Source of the DNA: Proteobacteria bacterium SG_bin6
Lineage (GTDB): Bacteria > Pseudomonadota > Alphaproteobacteria > Sphingomonadales > Sphingomonadaceae
Length of the DNA: 64,000 bases
Reading direction: 5' to 3'
Assembly (NCBI GenBank): GCA_002083435.1
Contig: LWDJ01000029.1
Location: 31,431 to 95,430 of the forward strand
Of the stretch, positions 25,331-33,798 are shown in pieces. Below the pieces are notes generated by a model that did not search any database, had not been told where the DNA came from, and saw nothing but the letters and a program-made list of their open reading frames with translations. The position numbers and the translations under genes were made by a program. Each line of letters opens with the position of its first letter. Within the stretch, counting starts at the first letter, position 1.

Positions 25331-26806
25331 ATGAACCTCACCGATTGGGTCGCCCGTTTCGCCTCCTTGCGCGTGCTGGTGATCGGCGAGGCGATGCTCG
25401 ACAGCTATCTCGGCGGCAGCGTCGGGCGGGTATGTCGCGAGGCGCCGGTGCCGATCGTCGCGCTGAATGAGCGCAACGATATGCCAGGCGGCGCAGCGAA
25501 CACGGCGGTCGCGGTCGCCGCGCTCGGCGCGCGCTGCGCCTTCCTCTCGGTGGTCGGCGCGGACGAGGCGGGGGTGATCCTGGCCGAGAAGCTCGCCGAT
25601 GCCGGCGTCGATACCGACGCGCTGCTCGCGGCACCGGGACGCGAGACGATCGTCAAGCAACGGATCAGCGCGCGTGGCCAGCTGTTGCTTCGCCTCGACC
25701 GTGGGAGCGAGGGCGCGGTCCCCGAACTGATCGAGCGCCGCCTGATCGAGGCGATCTCCCGGGCCTGGAGCGGTGCCGATGCGGTGATCGTCTCCGATTA
25801 TGGCTATGGCATCTGCACCGATCGCGTGATCGCAGCGGTCGCGCAACTCCAGCGCCGCAGCCCGCGCGTGCTCGTCGCCGATGCCAAGGATTTGGGGCAT
25901 TGGGCGGGGGCAGGGCTGAGCGCCGCCAAACCCAATTATGCCGAAGCGATCGCGCTGCTCGGGCTGGGCGCGGTCGAGGGGATCGACCGGGTCGAGCAGA
26001 TCGTCGCGGCGCGCGAGATACTCGCGGCGCGCACGGGCGCGCAATTGCTCGCGGTGACGCTCGATACCTCGGGCGCGGTGCTGCTCGAGCCCGGCTGCGA
26101 GCCCTATCGCACCTTCACCAGCCCCGCGCCGGACAGCCATGCGGCAGGCGCGGGCGACACCTTCACCGCCGCGTTCGCCTGCGCGCTCGCCGCCGGCGCG
26201 CATAGCGCCAATGCCGCCGACATCGCCGCCGCCGCCGCCGCCGCCTGCGTCGCGACCGCCGGCACCACCACTTGCACCGCCGAGATGCTCCATGAACGCG
26301 TGGCGGGCGAGGCCAAGCTCGCCGGCCCAGCGAGCGTCGCCGCCCAGGTCGCGGCGTGGCGCGCGGCAGGCAAGCGGATCGTCTTCACCAACGGGTGTTT
26401 CGACATTCTCCACCACGGCCATATCTCCTACCTCAACCGCGCCAAGGCGCTGGGGGACGTGCTGATCGTCGGGCTCAATTCCGATGCGAGCGTGCGCGCG
26501 CTCAAAGGTCCGCGTCGGCCGATCAACCCGGAAGGGGACCGCGCGGCGGTGCTCGCGGCGCTCGGCTGTGTCGATCTGGTCGTGCTGTTCGAGGAGGCCA
26601 CGCCCGCGCGGCTGATCGAGGCGATCCGCCCCGATCTGTTCGTGAAGGGTGGCGATTATACCATCGCCACCCTGCCCGAGGCGCCGCTGGTCCAGCGGCT
26701 GGGGGGCGAAGTGAAGCTGCTCGATTTCCTCGACGACCGCTCGACCACGAGCATTATCGACCGCATCCGCGCGAGTTACGACGCGCCGCAGGTGGCGGAG
26801 CTGTGA
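25331..26806 (+). CDS. hldE: Bifunctional heptose-7-phosphate kinase / heptose-1-phosphate adenylyltransferase
   Basis: A 491-residue two-domain protein. Residues 1 to ~330 are a PfkB/ribokinase-fold kinase: LVIGEAMLDSYLGGSVGR, NDMPGGAANTAVAVAALG and the catalytic AAGAGDTFTAAF. Residues ~345-491 are a cytidylyltransferase-fold domain: FTNGCFDILHHGHISYLNRA with the HxGH motif, then FVKGGDYT and DDRSTTSIIDRI. It phosphorylates heptose-7-phosphate at C1 and adenylylates heptose-1-phosphate, giving ADP-D-glycero-D-manno-heptose. The ATG has GGAAGGAG at good spacing. The stop overlaps the GTG of the following GT9 gene. Confidence 0.95.
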   Translation: MNLTDWVARFASLRVLVIGEAMLDSYLGGSVGRVCREAPVPIVALNERNDMPGGAANTAVAVAALGARCAFLSVVGADEAGVILAEKLADAGVDTDALLAAPGRETIVKQRISARGQLLLRLDRGSEGAVPELIERRLIEAISRAWSGADAVIVSDYGYGICTDRVIAAVAQLQRRSPRVLVADAKDLGHWAGAGLSAAKPNYAEAIALLGLGAVEGIDRVEQIVAAREILAARTGAQLLAVTLDTSGAVLLEPGCEPYRTFTSPAPDSHAAGAGDTFTAAFACALAAGAHSANAADIAAAAAAACVATAGTTTCTAEMLHERVAGEAKLAGPASVAAQVAAWRAAGKRIVFTNGCFDILHHGHISYLNRAKALGDVLIVGLNSDASVRALKGPRRPINPEGDRAAVLAALGCVDLVVLFEEATPARLIEAIRPDLFVKGGDYTIATLPEAPLVQRLGGEVKLLDFLDDRSTTSIIDRIRASYDAPQVAEL

Positions 26807-27828
26807 CACGCGCGCTCGCGATCCGGCTCGACGCGATGGGCGATGTGCTGATGACGACACCCGCGCTGCGGGCGATGCGCGCGCATGTCGATCACCTGAC
26901 ATTGCTCAGCTCGCCCGCCGGGGCCGGGGTGGCGGCGCTGGTGCCCGAAGTGGATGCGGTGATCGCCTATGAAGCGCCGTGGATGAAGGCCGGGGCGCCG
27001 CATCCGGCGGAGGCCGATCACGCGCTTGTTCAACGACTTGCCGCGCAGCAATTCGATATCGCGGTGGTTTTCACCGTGTTCAGCCAGACGCCGTTCCCGG
27101 CCGCGATGCTAGCGCATCTCGCGGGTATCCCGCGGATCGCCGCGCATGTCCGCGAGCGCGCCTATAAGCTGGTGAGCGACGCGGTGGACGAGACCGAGCC
27201 CGAGCGCGGCATCCGTCACGAGGCGCAGCGGCAGCTCGATCTGGTCGCGAGCCTCGGCTGGCGGAGCGACGATGCGCGGCTGGGAATCGCGGTGCCCGAA
27301 GCGGCGCGGCAACGGGTCGCGCCGCTGCTTCCCCCGGGGCGCTGGATGGCGGTCTCGCCCGGGGCGAGCGCGCCCTCGCGCCGCTATCCGCCCGCGCTGT
27401 TCGGCGCGGCGCTGCGCCAGCTGGCGGGGGACGGGTGGCGGTTCCTGGTGACCGGCAGCGGCGAGGAAGCGCCGATCGTCGACGCCGTGATCGCCGCCGC
27501 CGGCACCGGCCGATCGCTTGCGGGACAATTGTCGCTCGCCGAACTGGCGGCGGTGATCGCGGCGGCGCCGGTGCTGATCACGAACAATAGCGGCCCCGCG
27601 CATCTGGCGGCGGCGGTCGGCACGCCGCTGGTCGATCTCTACGCGCTCACCAACCCGCAACATACGCCCTGGCAGGTGCCGCACCGCGTCCTGTGGCGCG
27701 ATGTCGCGTGCCGCTGGTGCTATGCCTCGGTCTGCAAGACCGGGCACCATCTGTGCCTGGCAGGAGTCGCCCCCGAACAGGTGGCGAGCGCCGCGCACGC
27801 GCTGGCGGCGCCCCGGCTGGCGGCATGA
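26803..27828 (+). CDS. Glycosyltransferase family 9 (heptosyltransferase-like)
   Basis: A 341-residue GT-B protein starting GTG (overlapping hldE's TGA). Signatures are AIRLDAMGDVLMTTPALRAM at the N-terminus and LITNNSGPAHLAAAVGTPLV in the C-terminal donor domain. The tail carries a cysteine cluster (CRWCYASVCKTGHHLC) that is unusual among classical WaaC/WaaF proteins. It is expected to use the ADP-heptose made by the upstream enzymes. Acceptor unknown. Confidence 0.88.
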   Translation: MTRALAIRLDAMGDVLMTTPALRAMRAHVDHLTLLSSPAGAGVAALVPEVDAVIAYEAPWMKAGAPHPAEADHALVQRLAAQQFDIAVVFTVFSQTPFPAAMLAHLAGIPRIAAHVRERAYKLVSDAVDETEPERGIRHEAQRQLDLVASLGWRSDDARLGIAVPEAARQRVAPLLPPGRWMAVSPGASAPSRRYPPALFGAALRQLAGDGWRFLVTGSGEEAPIVDAVIAAAGTGRSLAGQLSLAELAAVIAAAPVLITNNSGPAHLAAAVGTPLVDLYALTNPQHTPWQVPHRVLWRDVACRWCYASVCKTGHHLCLAGVAPEQVASAAHALAAPRLAA

Positions 27829-28460
27829 AGGCGCTGATCTTCGATCTCGACGGCGTGGTCGCGGACAGCGCCGCCGCGCATCGCCGATCATGGGCACGGC
27901 TCGCCGGCGAGGAGGGCATGGCGTTCGACGATCACGCCGCCCGCGCGCTGCTCGGGCTGACGCGCGAGGATTCGCTCTCCGTGTTCCTCGGCGGTCGGGT
28001 GCTGGACGCGGATCAGCGTGCCGATTGGCTGGCGCGCAAGCAGCTCCACTTCCTTGATGAACTGGCGCGGATGAGCCCGGACGACGCGCTGCCCGGCGTC
28101 CTCGATCTGCTGGCCGAAGCCGCGCGGGCGGGGATGCCGTGCGCGCTCGCCTCCTCCAGCCGCAACGCCCGCGCGGTGCTCGATCGGCTGCGGCTCGCCC
28201 ACGCCTTCGCCTTCGTCGCCGATGGGGCGAGCGTCGCCGCGCCCAAGCCCGCGCCCGACATCTTCCTGCTCGCCGCGCGTTCGATCGGCGTGCCGCCGGC
28301 CGAGGCGCTGGTGATCGAGGATTCAGCGGCCGGCGCAGAAGCAGCGCTTCGCGGCGGCTTCGCGCTGGTGACGGTCGGCGCCGAACACCTCTCGCCGCGC
28401 CATTTCGAGAGCCTTGCGGGGGTGACGCTGGCCGAACTGGGCCGCGCCACCCCGGGCTGA
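27825..28460 (+). CDS. HAD-IA hydrolase, beta-phosphoglucomutase-like
   Basis: A 211-residue HAD phosphatase or mutase. FDLDGVVADS holds nucleophile D7 and acid/base D9; ASSSRNARAVLDRL (motif II), PKPAPDIFLLAA (motif III Lys) and VIEDSAAGAEAAL (motif IV) follow, the set seen in PgmB-like sugar-phosphate enzymes. As the last operon gene it may act on a sugar phosphate intermediate or repair a by-product. The ATG overlaps the preceding TGA. The stop faces the receptor gene's stop with one base between. Confidence 0.86.
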   Translation: MKALIFDLDGVVADSAAAHRRSWARLAGEEGMAFDDHAARALLGLTREDSLSVFLGGRVLDADQRADWLARKQLHFLDELARMSPDDALPGVLDLLAEAARAGMPCALASSSRNARAVLDRLRLAHAFAFVADGASVAAPKPAPDIFLLAARSIGVPPAEALVIEDSAAGAEAALRGGFALVTVGAEHLSPRHFESLAGVTLAELGRATPG

Positions 28461-28461
28461 A

Positions 28462-30414
28462 TTACAGTCCCACTCGCACCCCCCCGTAAACGGCGCGGCC
28501 CGGCTGGCCATATTGGCTGATCGTCTGATAGCGGGTGTCGAACGCATTCTCGACCCGCCCATAGATCTGCACCCCGCGCGTGACCGGAAAGGCGGCGCGC
28601 AGATCGAGCAAGGTATAGCCCGCCAGTCGCACCCGGTTGGCGCCGTCGTTGAAGCTGGGGCCGAGATTCACCAGCGTCGCCCCCGTCTCCAGCCCGAAGC
28701 GCCAGCGATGATCGAGGTTGAGCGTGAAGCTTTGCGAGGGGCGGTTCGGCAGGCGCAGCCCGGCATTGGCGCCGGCGCGGGCGCGGCTGTCGATATAGCT
28801 ATAGCTCGCGCTGAGCGTCAGCGCGTCGGTCGGCCGCAGCGCGAGCGTCGCCTCCAGCCCCTCGGCGCTCGCGCGGGCGACATTGTCATAGGTGCCGAAC
28901 GGGCGTCCGGTGCAGATGCCGGTGAGCGGACGCGGGCAGGAGACGAAGATGATCTGATCGCGCGCGGTGCGGCTGAACCAGGTCGCGCTCGCCTCGATCC
29001 TGCCACCGAGCAGCCGCTGGGCGAGGCCGATGTCCCAGCCCTCCGAGGTTTCGGGGCGGAGCAGCGGGTTGCCGAAATCGCTTTGCAGCTGGAACAGGCT
29101 TGGCGCCTTGAAGCCTTGGGTCCAGCTGCCGCGCAGCGTGGTGCCGCGCCGCGTATACACCCCGCTCGCCGCGCCGGTGACGATGCCGCCAAAGCGGTTG
29201 TGCGAGTCATAGCGCACGCCGCCGGTCAGGTTCAGCCCGGCGAGGGGGCTCACCAGCAGCTGGCCATAGCCGCTGTCGATGCTCGCGCGCGCGCGGCTGA
29301 TCGGGCCGCCGGTGGTGCCGGTCGCATAGCGGCTGATCTCGCGCTCGGCGCCGAAGGTCGCGGTCACGCGGCCGAGATCGAGCACACCCTGATAATCGAA
29401 GCGGATGTTGCGCCCGGTGCTGGCGAAGGTTTCGCGCAAGCCCCCGCCGCTCGGGTCGAGATTGCGGCGGCGGATATTGGTGAGCGCATAGCCGATGCGG
29501 TTGCGCAGCCGCCCGCCCAGCGTCGCCCAGTTGACCCCGGCATAGCCCAAGGCCTGTTTGGCGACGCTATATTCAGGCGTGTCGCCAAAGGCGAAGGTCG
29601 GCGGGGCGAAGCCGTCGATATCAGTGCGGCTGTCGGCATAGAAGCCGCGCAGATCGACCGACAGCGTGTTGGTCACCGCCAGGTTGAGGCTGGCATTGCC
29701 GGCATAATGGCGGAAGCCATCGGCCTCGCGCCCGCCGGCGAAGGCGGAAATGCCGTTCGTCTGGTACCAGCCGCCGCCGATGCTCGCGCGCAGCGGACCG
29801 GCCTTGCCGGACACATTGGCGAAGGCCTGGCCGGTGCCATAGGTGCCACCCTCGGCGCGGGCGTTGAGGGCGAGTTGCTCGGTCGGCTGGCGGGTGATGA
29901 TGTTCACGACCCCGCCGATCGCCTGGCTGCCCCACAGCACCGATTGCGCGCCGCGCACCACCTCGATCCGGGCGATATTGCCGACGAGCAGCTGGCCGAA
30001 ATCGAATCCGCCCGCCGGGGTCGAGGGATCGTTGAGCTTGATGCCGTCGATCAGCGCTGCCGTCTGGTCGCTCTGCGCGCCGCGGATGCTCACCGAGGTG
30101 ACGGTGCCGACACCGCCATTGCGGATCACGGTGACGCCCGGGGTCTGGCGCAGCAGGTCGCTGACGATGGCGGACTGCCGCCGGGCGATCTCGGCGCTGT
30201 CGAGCACCGTCACCGCCTGGCCGACGGTATCGAGCCGCTGGACCAGGCGGCCGGCGGTGACGGTTACCTCGGCGTCGCTCGCCTGGGCTTGTTCGAGCGC
30301 GCCGTTCGATTGCGCTGTCGCGGGCGCCGCGCTGTCCTTGGTGTCGGTGGATTGAGCATAAGCGGGCGCGGCCGCCAACGGCAGCGCCAGGATCAGTGAT
30401 GAAAAGCGGTTCAT
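28462..30414 (-). CDS. btuB: TonB-dependent outer-membrane receptor, BtuB-like
   Basis: A 650-residue receptor with a signal peptide (MNRFSSLILALPLAAAPAYA). The plug domain shows SDLLRQTPGVTVIRNGG, SIRGAQSDQTAALIDGIKLN, IEVVRGAQSVLWGSQAIGG and VVNIITR; the barrel ends in VYGGVRVGL. Sequence and size match the cobalamin receptor BtuB. The cobalamin riboswitch 119 bases upstream on the same strand strongly supports B12 or a related corrinoid as ligand. ATG start chosen for the signal peptide and GGGGAGGAA upstream. Confidence 0.92.
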   Translation of the reverse strand: MNRFSSLILALPLAAAPAYAQSTDTKDSAAPATAQSNGALEQAQASDAEVTVTAGRLVQRLDTVGQAVTVLDSAEIARRQSAIVSDLLRQTPGVTVIRNGGVGTVTSVSIRGAQSDQTAALIDGIKLNDPSTPAGGFDFGQLLVGNIARIEVVRGAQSVLWGSQAIGGVVNIITRQPTEQLALNARAEGGTYGTGQAFANVSGKAGPLRASIGGGWYQTNGISAFAGGREADGFRHYAGNASLNLAVTNTLSVDLRGFYADSRTDIDGFAPPTFAFGDTPEYSVAKQALGYAGVNWATLGGRLRNRIGYALTNIRRRNLDPSGGGLRETFASTGRNIRFDYQGVLDLGRVTATFGAEREISRYATGTTGGPISRARASIDSGYGQLLVSPLAGLNLTGGVRYDSHNRFGGIVTGAASGVYTRRGTTLRGSWTQGFKAPSLFQLQSDFGNPLLRPETSEGWDIGLAQRLLGGRIEASATWFSRTARDQIIFVSCPRPLTGICTGRPFGTYDNVARASAEGLEATLALRPTDALTLSASYSYIDSRARAGANAGLRLPNRPSQSFTLNLDHRWRFGLETGATLVNLGPSFNDGANRVRLAGYTLLDLRAAFPVTRGVQIYGRVENAFDTRYQTISQYGQPGRAVYGGVRVGL

Positions 30415-30532
30415 GGTTCCTCCCCGCGTTACAACCATGATGCGCGACCACGAGGTCACGCACCGAGCGATGTCGTCACGCGAGGAAAAACCCCGTTCGC
30501 CTGGCACACCCCGTCCACGCGAAGGACCGACC

Positions 30533-30715
30533 GCGGCAGGCAGGTCTCCTGGCTCCCGGGTCAGCGCCTTGGCTCCGGCCTTCCCAAACCGCACGGGGTT
30601 CAGTGGCACGCGAAGGGAGCAAGGCTCGCCGGTCACAGTTGCGGGGGCAGCCCCGGACTATAGGCTTCCGCCTAGTTCCGGGTTCCCTTTCAATCCCATC
30701 GCTGGGAACCTGTCG
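30533..30715 (-). ncRNA. Cobalamin (B12) riboswitch
   Basis: On the minus strand, 30554-30535 is the B12 box AGCCAGGAGACCTGCCTGCC. Upstream are the other conserved blocks: GGGAA...GAAAGGGAACC near 30710-30680, GGGGCTGCCCCCGCAACTGTGA near 30650-30630, and GTGCCACTG near 30612-30604. This order matches the AdoCbl riboswitch core. It precedes the BtuB-like gene and should repress it when cobalamin is plentiful, probably by blocking ribosome access or by termination between 30530 and 30415. Confidence 0.95.
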
Positions 30716-30768
30716 CGGGGGTGGTGTTAGGCGGCTTTGCCGCTCTCGGCAAGCCGTTCAGCGTCCAA

Positions 30769-30797
30769 TTGAAAAAGGCGCGGAGCGCCTTTTTCAA
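30769..30797. terminator. Intrinsic terminator, bidirectional
   Basis: A perfect 13-base stem (30769-30781 and 30785-30797) with loop GGA; the arms are TTGAAAAAGGCGC and its complement, so a GC core is flanked by A/T tracts on both sides. It lies just after the GST stop on the minus strand and ahead of the riboswitch, so it mainly ends the crotonase-GST transcript. Confidence 0.85.
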
Positions 30798-30805
30798 ACG
30801 GGCTC

Positions 30806-31423
30806 TCAACCACTCGCGAGCGCGGTGGTGCGCTCGATCGCACGCTGGAAGGCGGGGCGCGCCTCCAGCGCGTCGTACCAGCGCTGGACGTTGGGTGCCC
30901 CGTCGATCGGCACCTCGGCGAACTGGCGGCGCCACAGCCAGCCGAAATGGGCGATGTCGGCGATCGTCAGCACGTCACCGGCGACGAACTCCTGGGACGC
31001 GAGCAGATCGTTCAGCACGCCGACGATCCGCACCGCTTCATTGCCGAAGCGATCGATCGCGAGCGGAATCGGCTCGGGCGCGAACTTGCGGAAGAAGCCG
31101 GCATTGCCGAACGCGGGGCCGAGGCCTGCGGCGTTGAAGAAGAGTTGCTCGAAGGTGCGCGCCCGCGCGGGGCCGCTCGCCGGGAGCAGCTGGCCGCTCT
31201 TTTCGGCGAGATACACCAGGATCGCCGCGCTTTCGCTCAGCACCAGCTCGCCATCGACCAGCACCGGCACCTTGGCATTGGGGTTGAGCGCGACGAACTC
31301 GGGCGCCTTCTGCTCGCCCTTGCGGATGTTGACGCCGTGCAACTCGTATTCCAGCCCCATCTCCTCCAGCGCGATCGGCACCTTCACGCTGTTGGGCGTG
31401 GAAAAAGCATAGACTTTCAGCAT
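30806..31423 (-). CDS. Glutathione S-transferase family protein
   Basis: A 205-residue protein with an N-terminal thioredoxin-like domain (LKVYAFSTPNSVKVPIALEE, then NPNAKVPVLVDG and LSESAAILVYLA, where the cis-Pro and the SES glutathione contacts are seen) and an all-helical C-terminal domain with the N-capping motif TIADIAHFG. It probably conjugates or isomerises electrophiles with glutathione; the substrate is unknown. GGGAGGA precedes the ATG. It lies 17 bases after the crotonase gene and is followed by a strong terminator, so the two are likely one operon. Confidence 0.9.
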   Translation of the reverse strand: MLKVYAFSTPNSVKVPIALEEMGLEYELHGVNIRKGEQKAPEFVALNPNAKVPVLVDGELVLSESAAILVYLAEKSGQLLPASGPARARTFEQLFFNAAGLGPAFGNAGFFRKFAPEPIPLAIDRFGNEAVRIVGVLNDLLASQEFVAGDVLTIADIAHFGWLWRRQFAEVPIDGAPNVQRWYDALEARPAFQRAIERTTALASG

Positions 31424-31440
31424 GATCGTTCCTCCCGGTC

Positions 31441-32211
31441 TCAGCCCTGTGCCGCCATCTGCCGCGCGACTTCGGCGGCGCTGATCCCTTCGAGCGCGAG
31501 CCCCATGGTGGTACCCTCGTCGATCACCCGGCGCAGCTTCTGGGTCATCGCGATCCGGGTATAGCGGCTGGTAAGCGGGGGCAGCGCGGCGATGCCATCG
31601 GCGATTTCATGCGCGCGGGCGAGCAGCCGGTCGGCGGCGACGATCTCGTTCACCACGCCATAATCCTTCGCGGTCTGGGCATCGAGCACTTGCCGCGTCA
31701 GCACGAAGTACCGGCCGCGGATGGATCCGATCACTTCGGGCCACAGCAGATGGATGCCGTCGCCGGGCACGATGCCGAAGTCGAAATGCGGCTTGTCCTG
31801 AAATACGGTTTCGGGGGTGGCGAGGATGATGTCGGTCAGCAGCGCATATTCGCTGTGCAGCAGCACCGGCCCGTTGAGCGCGGTGATCATCGGCACCTCG
31901 ATGTCGAGGATGTTCGACAGCACCTTGCGCCCCTCGCGCAGGATCTTGTCATAGCCCTGGGGGGTGAAGAAATCGAAGCCTTCGGGGTCGATCGCGTCCA
32001 TGAAGGCATCGCCGGTGCCGGTGAGGATCACCACGCGGTTGTCACGATCCTCGCCCACCTGGTGGAACAGCTCGACGAATTCCTCGTGCGTGTGGCCGTT
32101 GAACACCAGCTTGCCGCCGCTCGTGTGCAGCGCGATTTCGAGCACACCATTGTCCTTGCGCGTCAGCTTCGCGTGCGGGAAGGCGTTCTGATAGGTTGCG
32201 AACTTAGCCAT
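31441..32211 (-). CDS. Enoyl-CoA hydratase/isomerase-family protein
   Basis: A 256-residue crotonase-fold protein. The oxyanion-hole segments appear as LTGTGDAFMDAIDPEGFDFF and ALNGPVLLHSEYALLTDIIL. The general crotonase pattern is kept, but the second segment reads GPVLLHSEYALL rather than the usual GxAxGGGxELAL, so chemistry other than enoyl-CoA hydration is possible. GGAGG five bases ahead of the second of two adjacent ATGs supports the start MAKFATYQ. It is followed after 17 bases by the GST gene. Substrate unknown. Confidence 0.82.
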   Translation of the reverse strand: MAKFATYQNAFPHAKLTRKDNGVLEIALHTSGGKLVFNGHTHEEFVELFHQVGEDRDNRVVILTGTGDAFMDAIDPEGFDFFTPQGYDKILREGRKVLSNILDIEVPMITALNGPVLLHSEYALLTDIILATPETVFQDKPHFDFGIVPGDGIHLLWPEVIGSIRGRYFVLTRQVLDAQTAKDYGVVNEIVAADRLLARAHEIADGIAALPPLTSRYTRIAMTQKLRRVIDEGTTMGLALEGISAAEVARQMAAQG

Positions 32212-32523
32212 CATGTCCTCCATCGGCCCGACTACTGTCCGGGGCGAGGGATCAGATAGCGCACCGTGGCGGTGATGAGATTGTACCATGTTGTGATAAA
32301 GCCTATTCCCCGGCGGAATGGCTCGGCGGCGGATGGCGAAAAAGGGACGCAAATTGGGTGGCCCTTCGCAATGATCCGATGCGCAGGGCTTATCGCCTGA
32401 CCGAGGGCGCGGCGCGACGGCACGGCCCGCCCGGGGCTCTGGCGGTCCCCGTCGCGCCGGCCGGCACGGAACCGGCGCGCCCGCCCGGCGCTTCCCTTGG
32501 TATCACCCCAAGGAGGTTGCGGC
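32212..32523. other. Intergenic region between divergent genes
   Basis: 312 bases between the minus-strand crotonase and the plus-strand DUF4267-like gene. Apart from an AGGAGG Shine-Dalgarno at 32511-32516 for the latter and a probable promoter region for the crotonase, I see no coding sequence, hairpin or repeat worth naming. Confidence 0.5.
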
Positions 32524-32910
32524 ATGATCTACAAGCGTTTGGGCCTGGGTCTCGGGCTGTTCTCGATCGCGCTGGGCGTGACCGAGTTGTTCGCCGCCCG
32601 GCGCGTGACCGGCGCGTTGAAGGCGGAAGGCAGCGAAGGACTGGTGAAGGCGTTCGGCGCGCGTGAACTGGCCGCCGGCGCGGCGCTCGTGGCGGCGCCA
32701 GCCGTCTCCACCGGGGTTTGGGCGCGCGTCGCCGGGGATGCGCTCGACCTCATCGGGGTTGGCGCGGCGCTGCGCCGGTCGCCCCGGACTGGCTGGGGCT
32801 GAGGAGTGCTTGGATTCGTGGTCGCGGCGACCGCGCTCGACATTTTCGTCGCTCGCGGGCTCGACAAGACGACCGGACGGATGCTGCCCGACAAGACCCG
32901 CAAGGTATGA
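32524..32910 (+). pseudogene. DUF4267-like membrane protein interrupted by an in-frame TGA
   Basis: From an ATG with AGGAGG upstream, 92 codons run to TGA at 32800-32802. The same frame then stays open for 35 more codons to a second TGA at 32908-32910, reading GVLGFVVAATALDIFVARGL and on to a basic tail. Both parts look like one small membrane protein: MIYKRLGLGLGLFSIALGVT, FGARELAAGAALVAAP, ARVAGDALDLIGVG, then the last helix. The family also occurs as the N-terminal region of cyclase/dehydrase-type proteins; its function is unknown. A single C-to-T change (CGA to TGA) would explain the stop. The truncated 92-residue product would lack the final helix. Confidence 0.72.
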
Positions 32911-32989
32911 CTCCCCGTATTGAGGCGGTGCCGGCGCAACCAACCGCCCGCTTGGGTCATTTAACCAGCATCAATCAAGGAGGTGCATG

Positions 32990-33340
32990 ATGCGGAAACT
33001 ATTGATCGCCGCGGCGACGGCGGTGGCCGTCTCGGGCTGTTCGACTTATGGCGACGGTTATGGCCGGCCCTATTACGCGGACAGCTATTATCGGGATGGT
33101 CCAGGTTATTCGGAGCGAACGCTGCGCCGCAATGACCGCGTCTATCGTGGCCGCGACGGCCGCTATTATTGCCGCCGTAACGACGGCACCACCGGCCTGA
33201 TCGTCGGCGGCGCGGCCGGTGGTCTGCTCGGCAACATCATCGCGCCGGGTGGCTCGAAGACGCTTGGCACTATCCTAGGCGCGGCGGGCGGCGCAGCAAT
33301 CGGCAATTCGGTCGATCGCGATCAGGTTCGCTGCCGCTGA
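32990..33340 (+). CDS. Glycine-zipper lipoprotein
   Basis: A 116-residue lipoprotein: MRKLLIAAATAVAVSGCSTY, with lipobox cysteine C17. A Tyr/Asp/Arg-rich stretch follows (DSYYRDGPGYSERTL), then a 2TM glycine zipper: LIVGGAAGGLLGNIIAPGG and ILGAAGGAAIGNSVDR. It resembles Rickettsia 17-kDa antigen and SlyB-type outer-membrane proteins that stabilise the envelope. The second of two adjacent ATGs is favoured by spacing to AAGGAGG. A hairpin after the stop may terminate the transcript. Confidence 0.83.
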   Translation: MRKLLIAAATAVAVSGCSTYGDGYGRPYYADSYYRDGPGYSERTLRRNDRVYRGRDGRYYCRRNDGTTGLIVGGAAGGLLGNIIAPGGSKTLGTILGAAGGAAIGNSVDRDQVRCR

Positions 33341-33356
33341 TCTTTCGCGACAATTG

Positions 33357-33389
33357 AGGGCGTGGCGCGAGACAATCGCGCGACGCCCT
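33357..33389 (+). terminator. Hairpin after the glycine-zipper gene
   Basis: A long imperfect stem, AGGGCGT-G-GCGCGA with loop GACAA and TCGCGC-G-ACGCCCT, begins 17 bases after the stop and is followed by TGCTCT. The stem is strong but the T tract is poor, so termination is plausible rather than certain. Confidence 0.45.
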
Positions 33390-33429
33390 TGCTCTACCCC
33401 CGGGCGTGAGGGGGCATGAGGAGGACGTT

Positions 33430-33738
33430 ATGCGTAAGTTATTTCTCGCCGCCGCGATCGCGACGATCCTGCCCGCGGCCGCGCAGGCGCAGTGGGTGCC
33501 CATCAACCAGCGCCAGGCCAATCTCGCGACCCGGATCGATCAGGGCGTGCGCAGCGGTGCGCTGACTCGCCCAGAGGCGCGGCGGCTGCGCATGCAATAT
33601 CGCGACATCGCCCGGCTCGAGGATCGCTACCGCGCGAGTGGCGGGCTGAACATGGCGGAGCGGCGCGATCTCGATCGCCGCTTCGACCGGTTGAGCCGCC
33701 GCGTCTATGTCCAGAAGCACGACCGGCAGGCGCGCTAA
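33430..33738 (+). CDS. Small periplasmic protein of unknown function
   Basis: A 102-residue protein with a signal peptide (MRKLFLAAAIATILPAAAQA) and a charged helical mature part, with INQRQANLATRIDQGVRSG, LTRPEARRLRMQYRDIARLE and RRDLDRRFDRLSRRVYVQKH. The regular Arg/Asp/Leu spacing suggests two or three amphipathic helices. I recall similar short proteins in sphingomonads annotated only as hypothetical. GAGGA lies four bases before the ATG. No function is assigned. Confidence 0.78.
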   Translation: MRKLFLAAAIATILPAAAQAQWVPINQRQANLATRIDQGVRSGALTRPEARRLRMQYRDIARLEDRYRASGGLNMAERRDLDRRFDRLSRRVYVQKHDRQAR

Positions 33739-33798
33739 CCAGTTGCTCGCCCGCGCCGGGCTGCTAAACGCCGCTCCAAAATCAAGGAGAGGTTCAGC

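Noticed and set aside
25220..26902. Minus-strand frame of about 560 codons opposite hldE
   Set aside because: Shadow of hldE; no coding signature.
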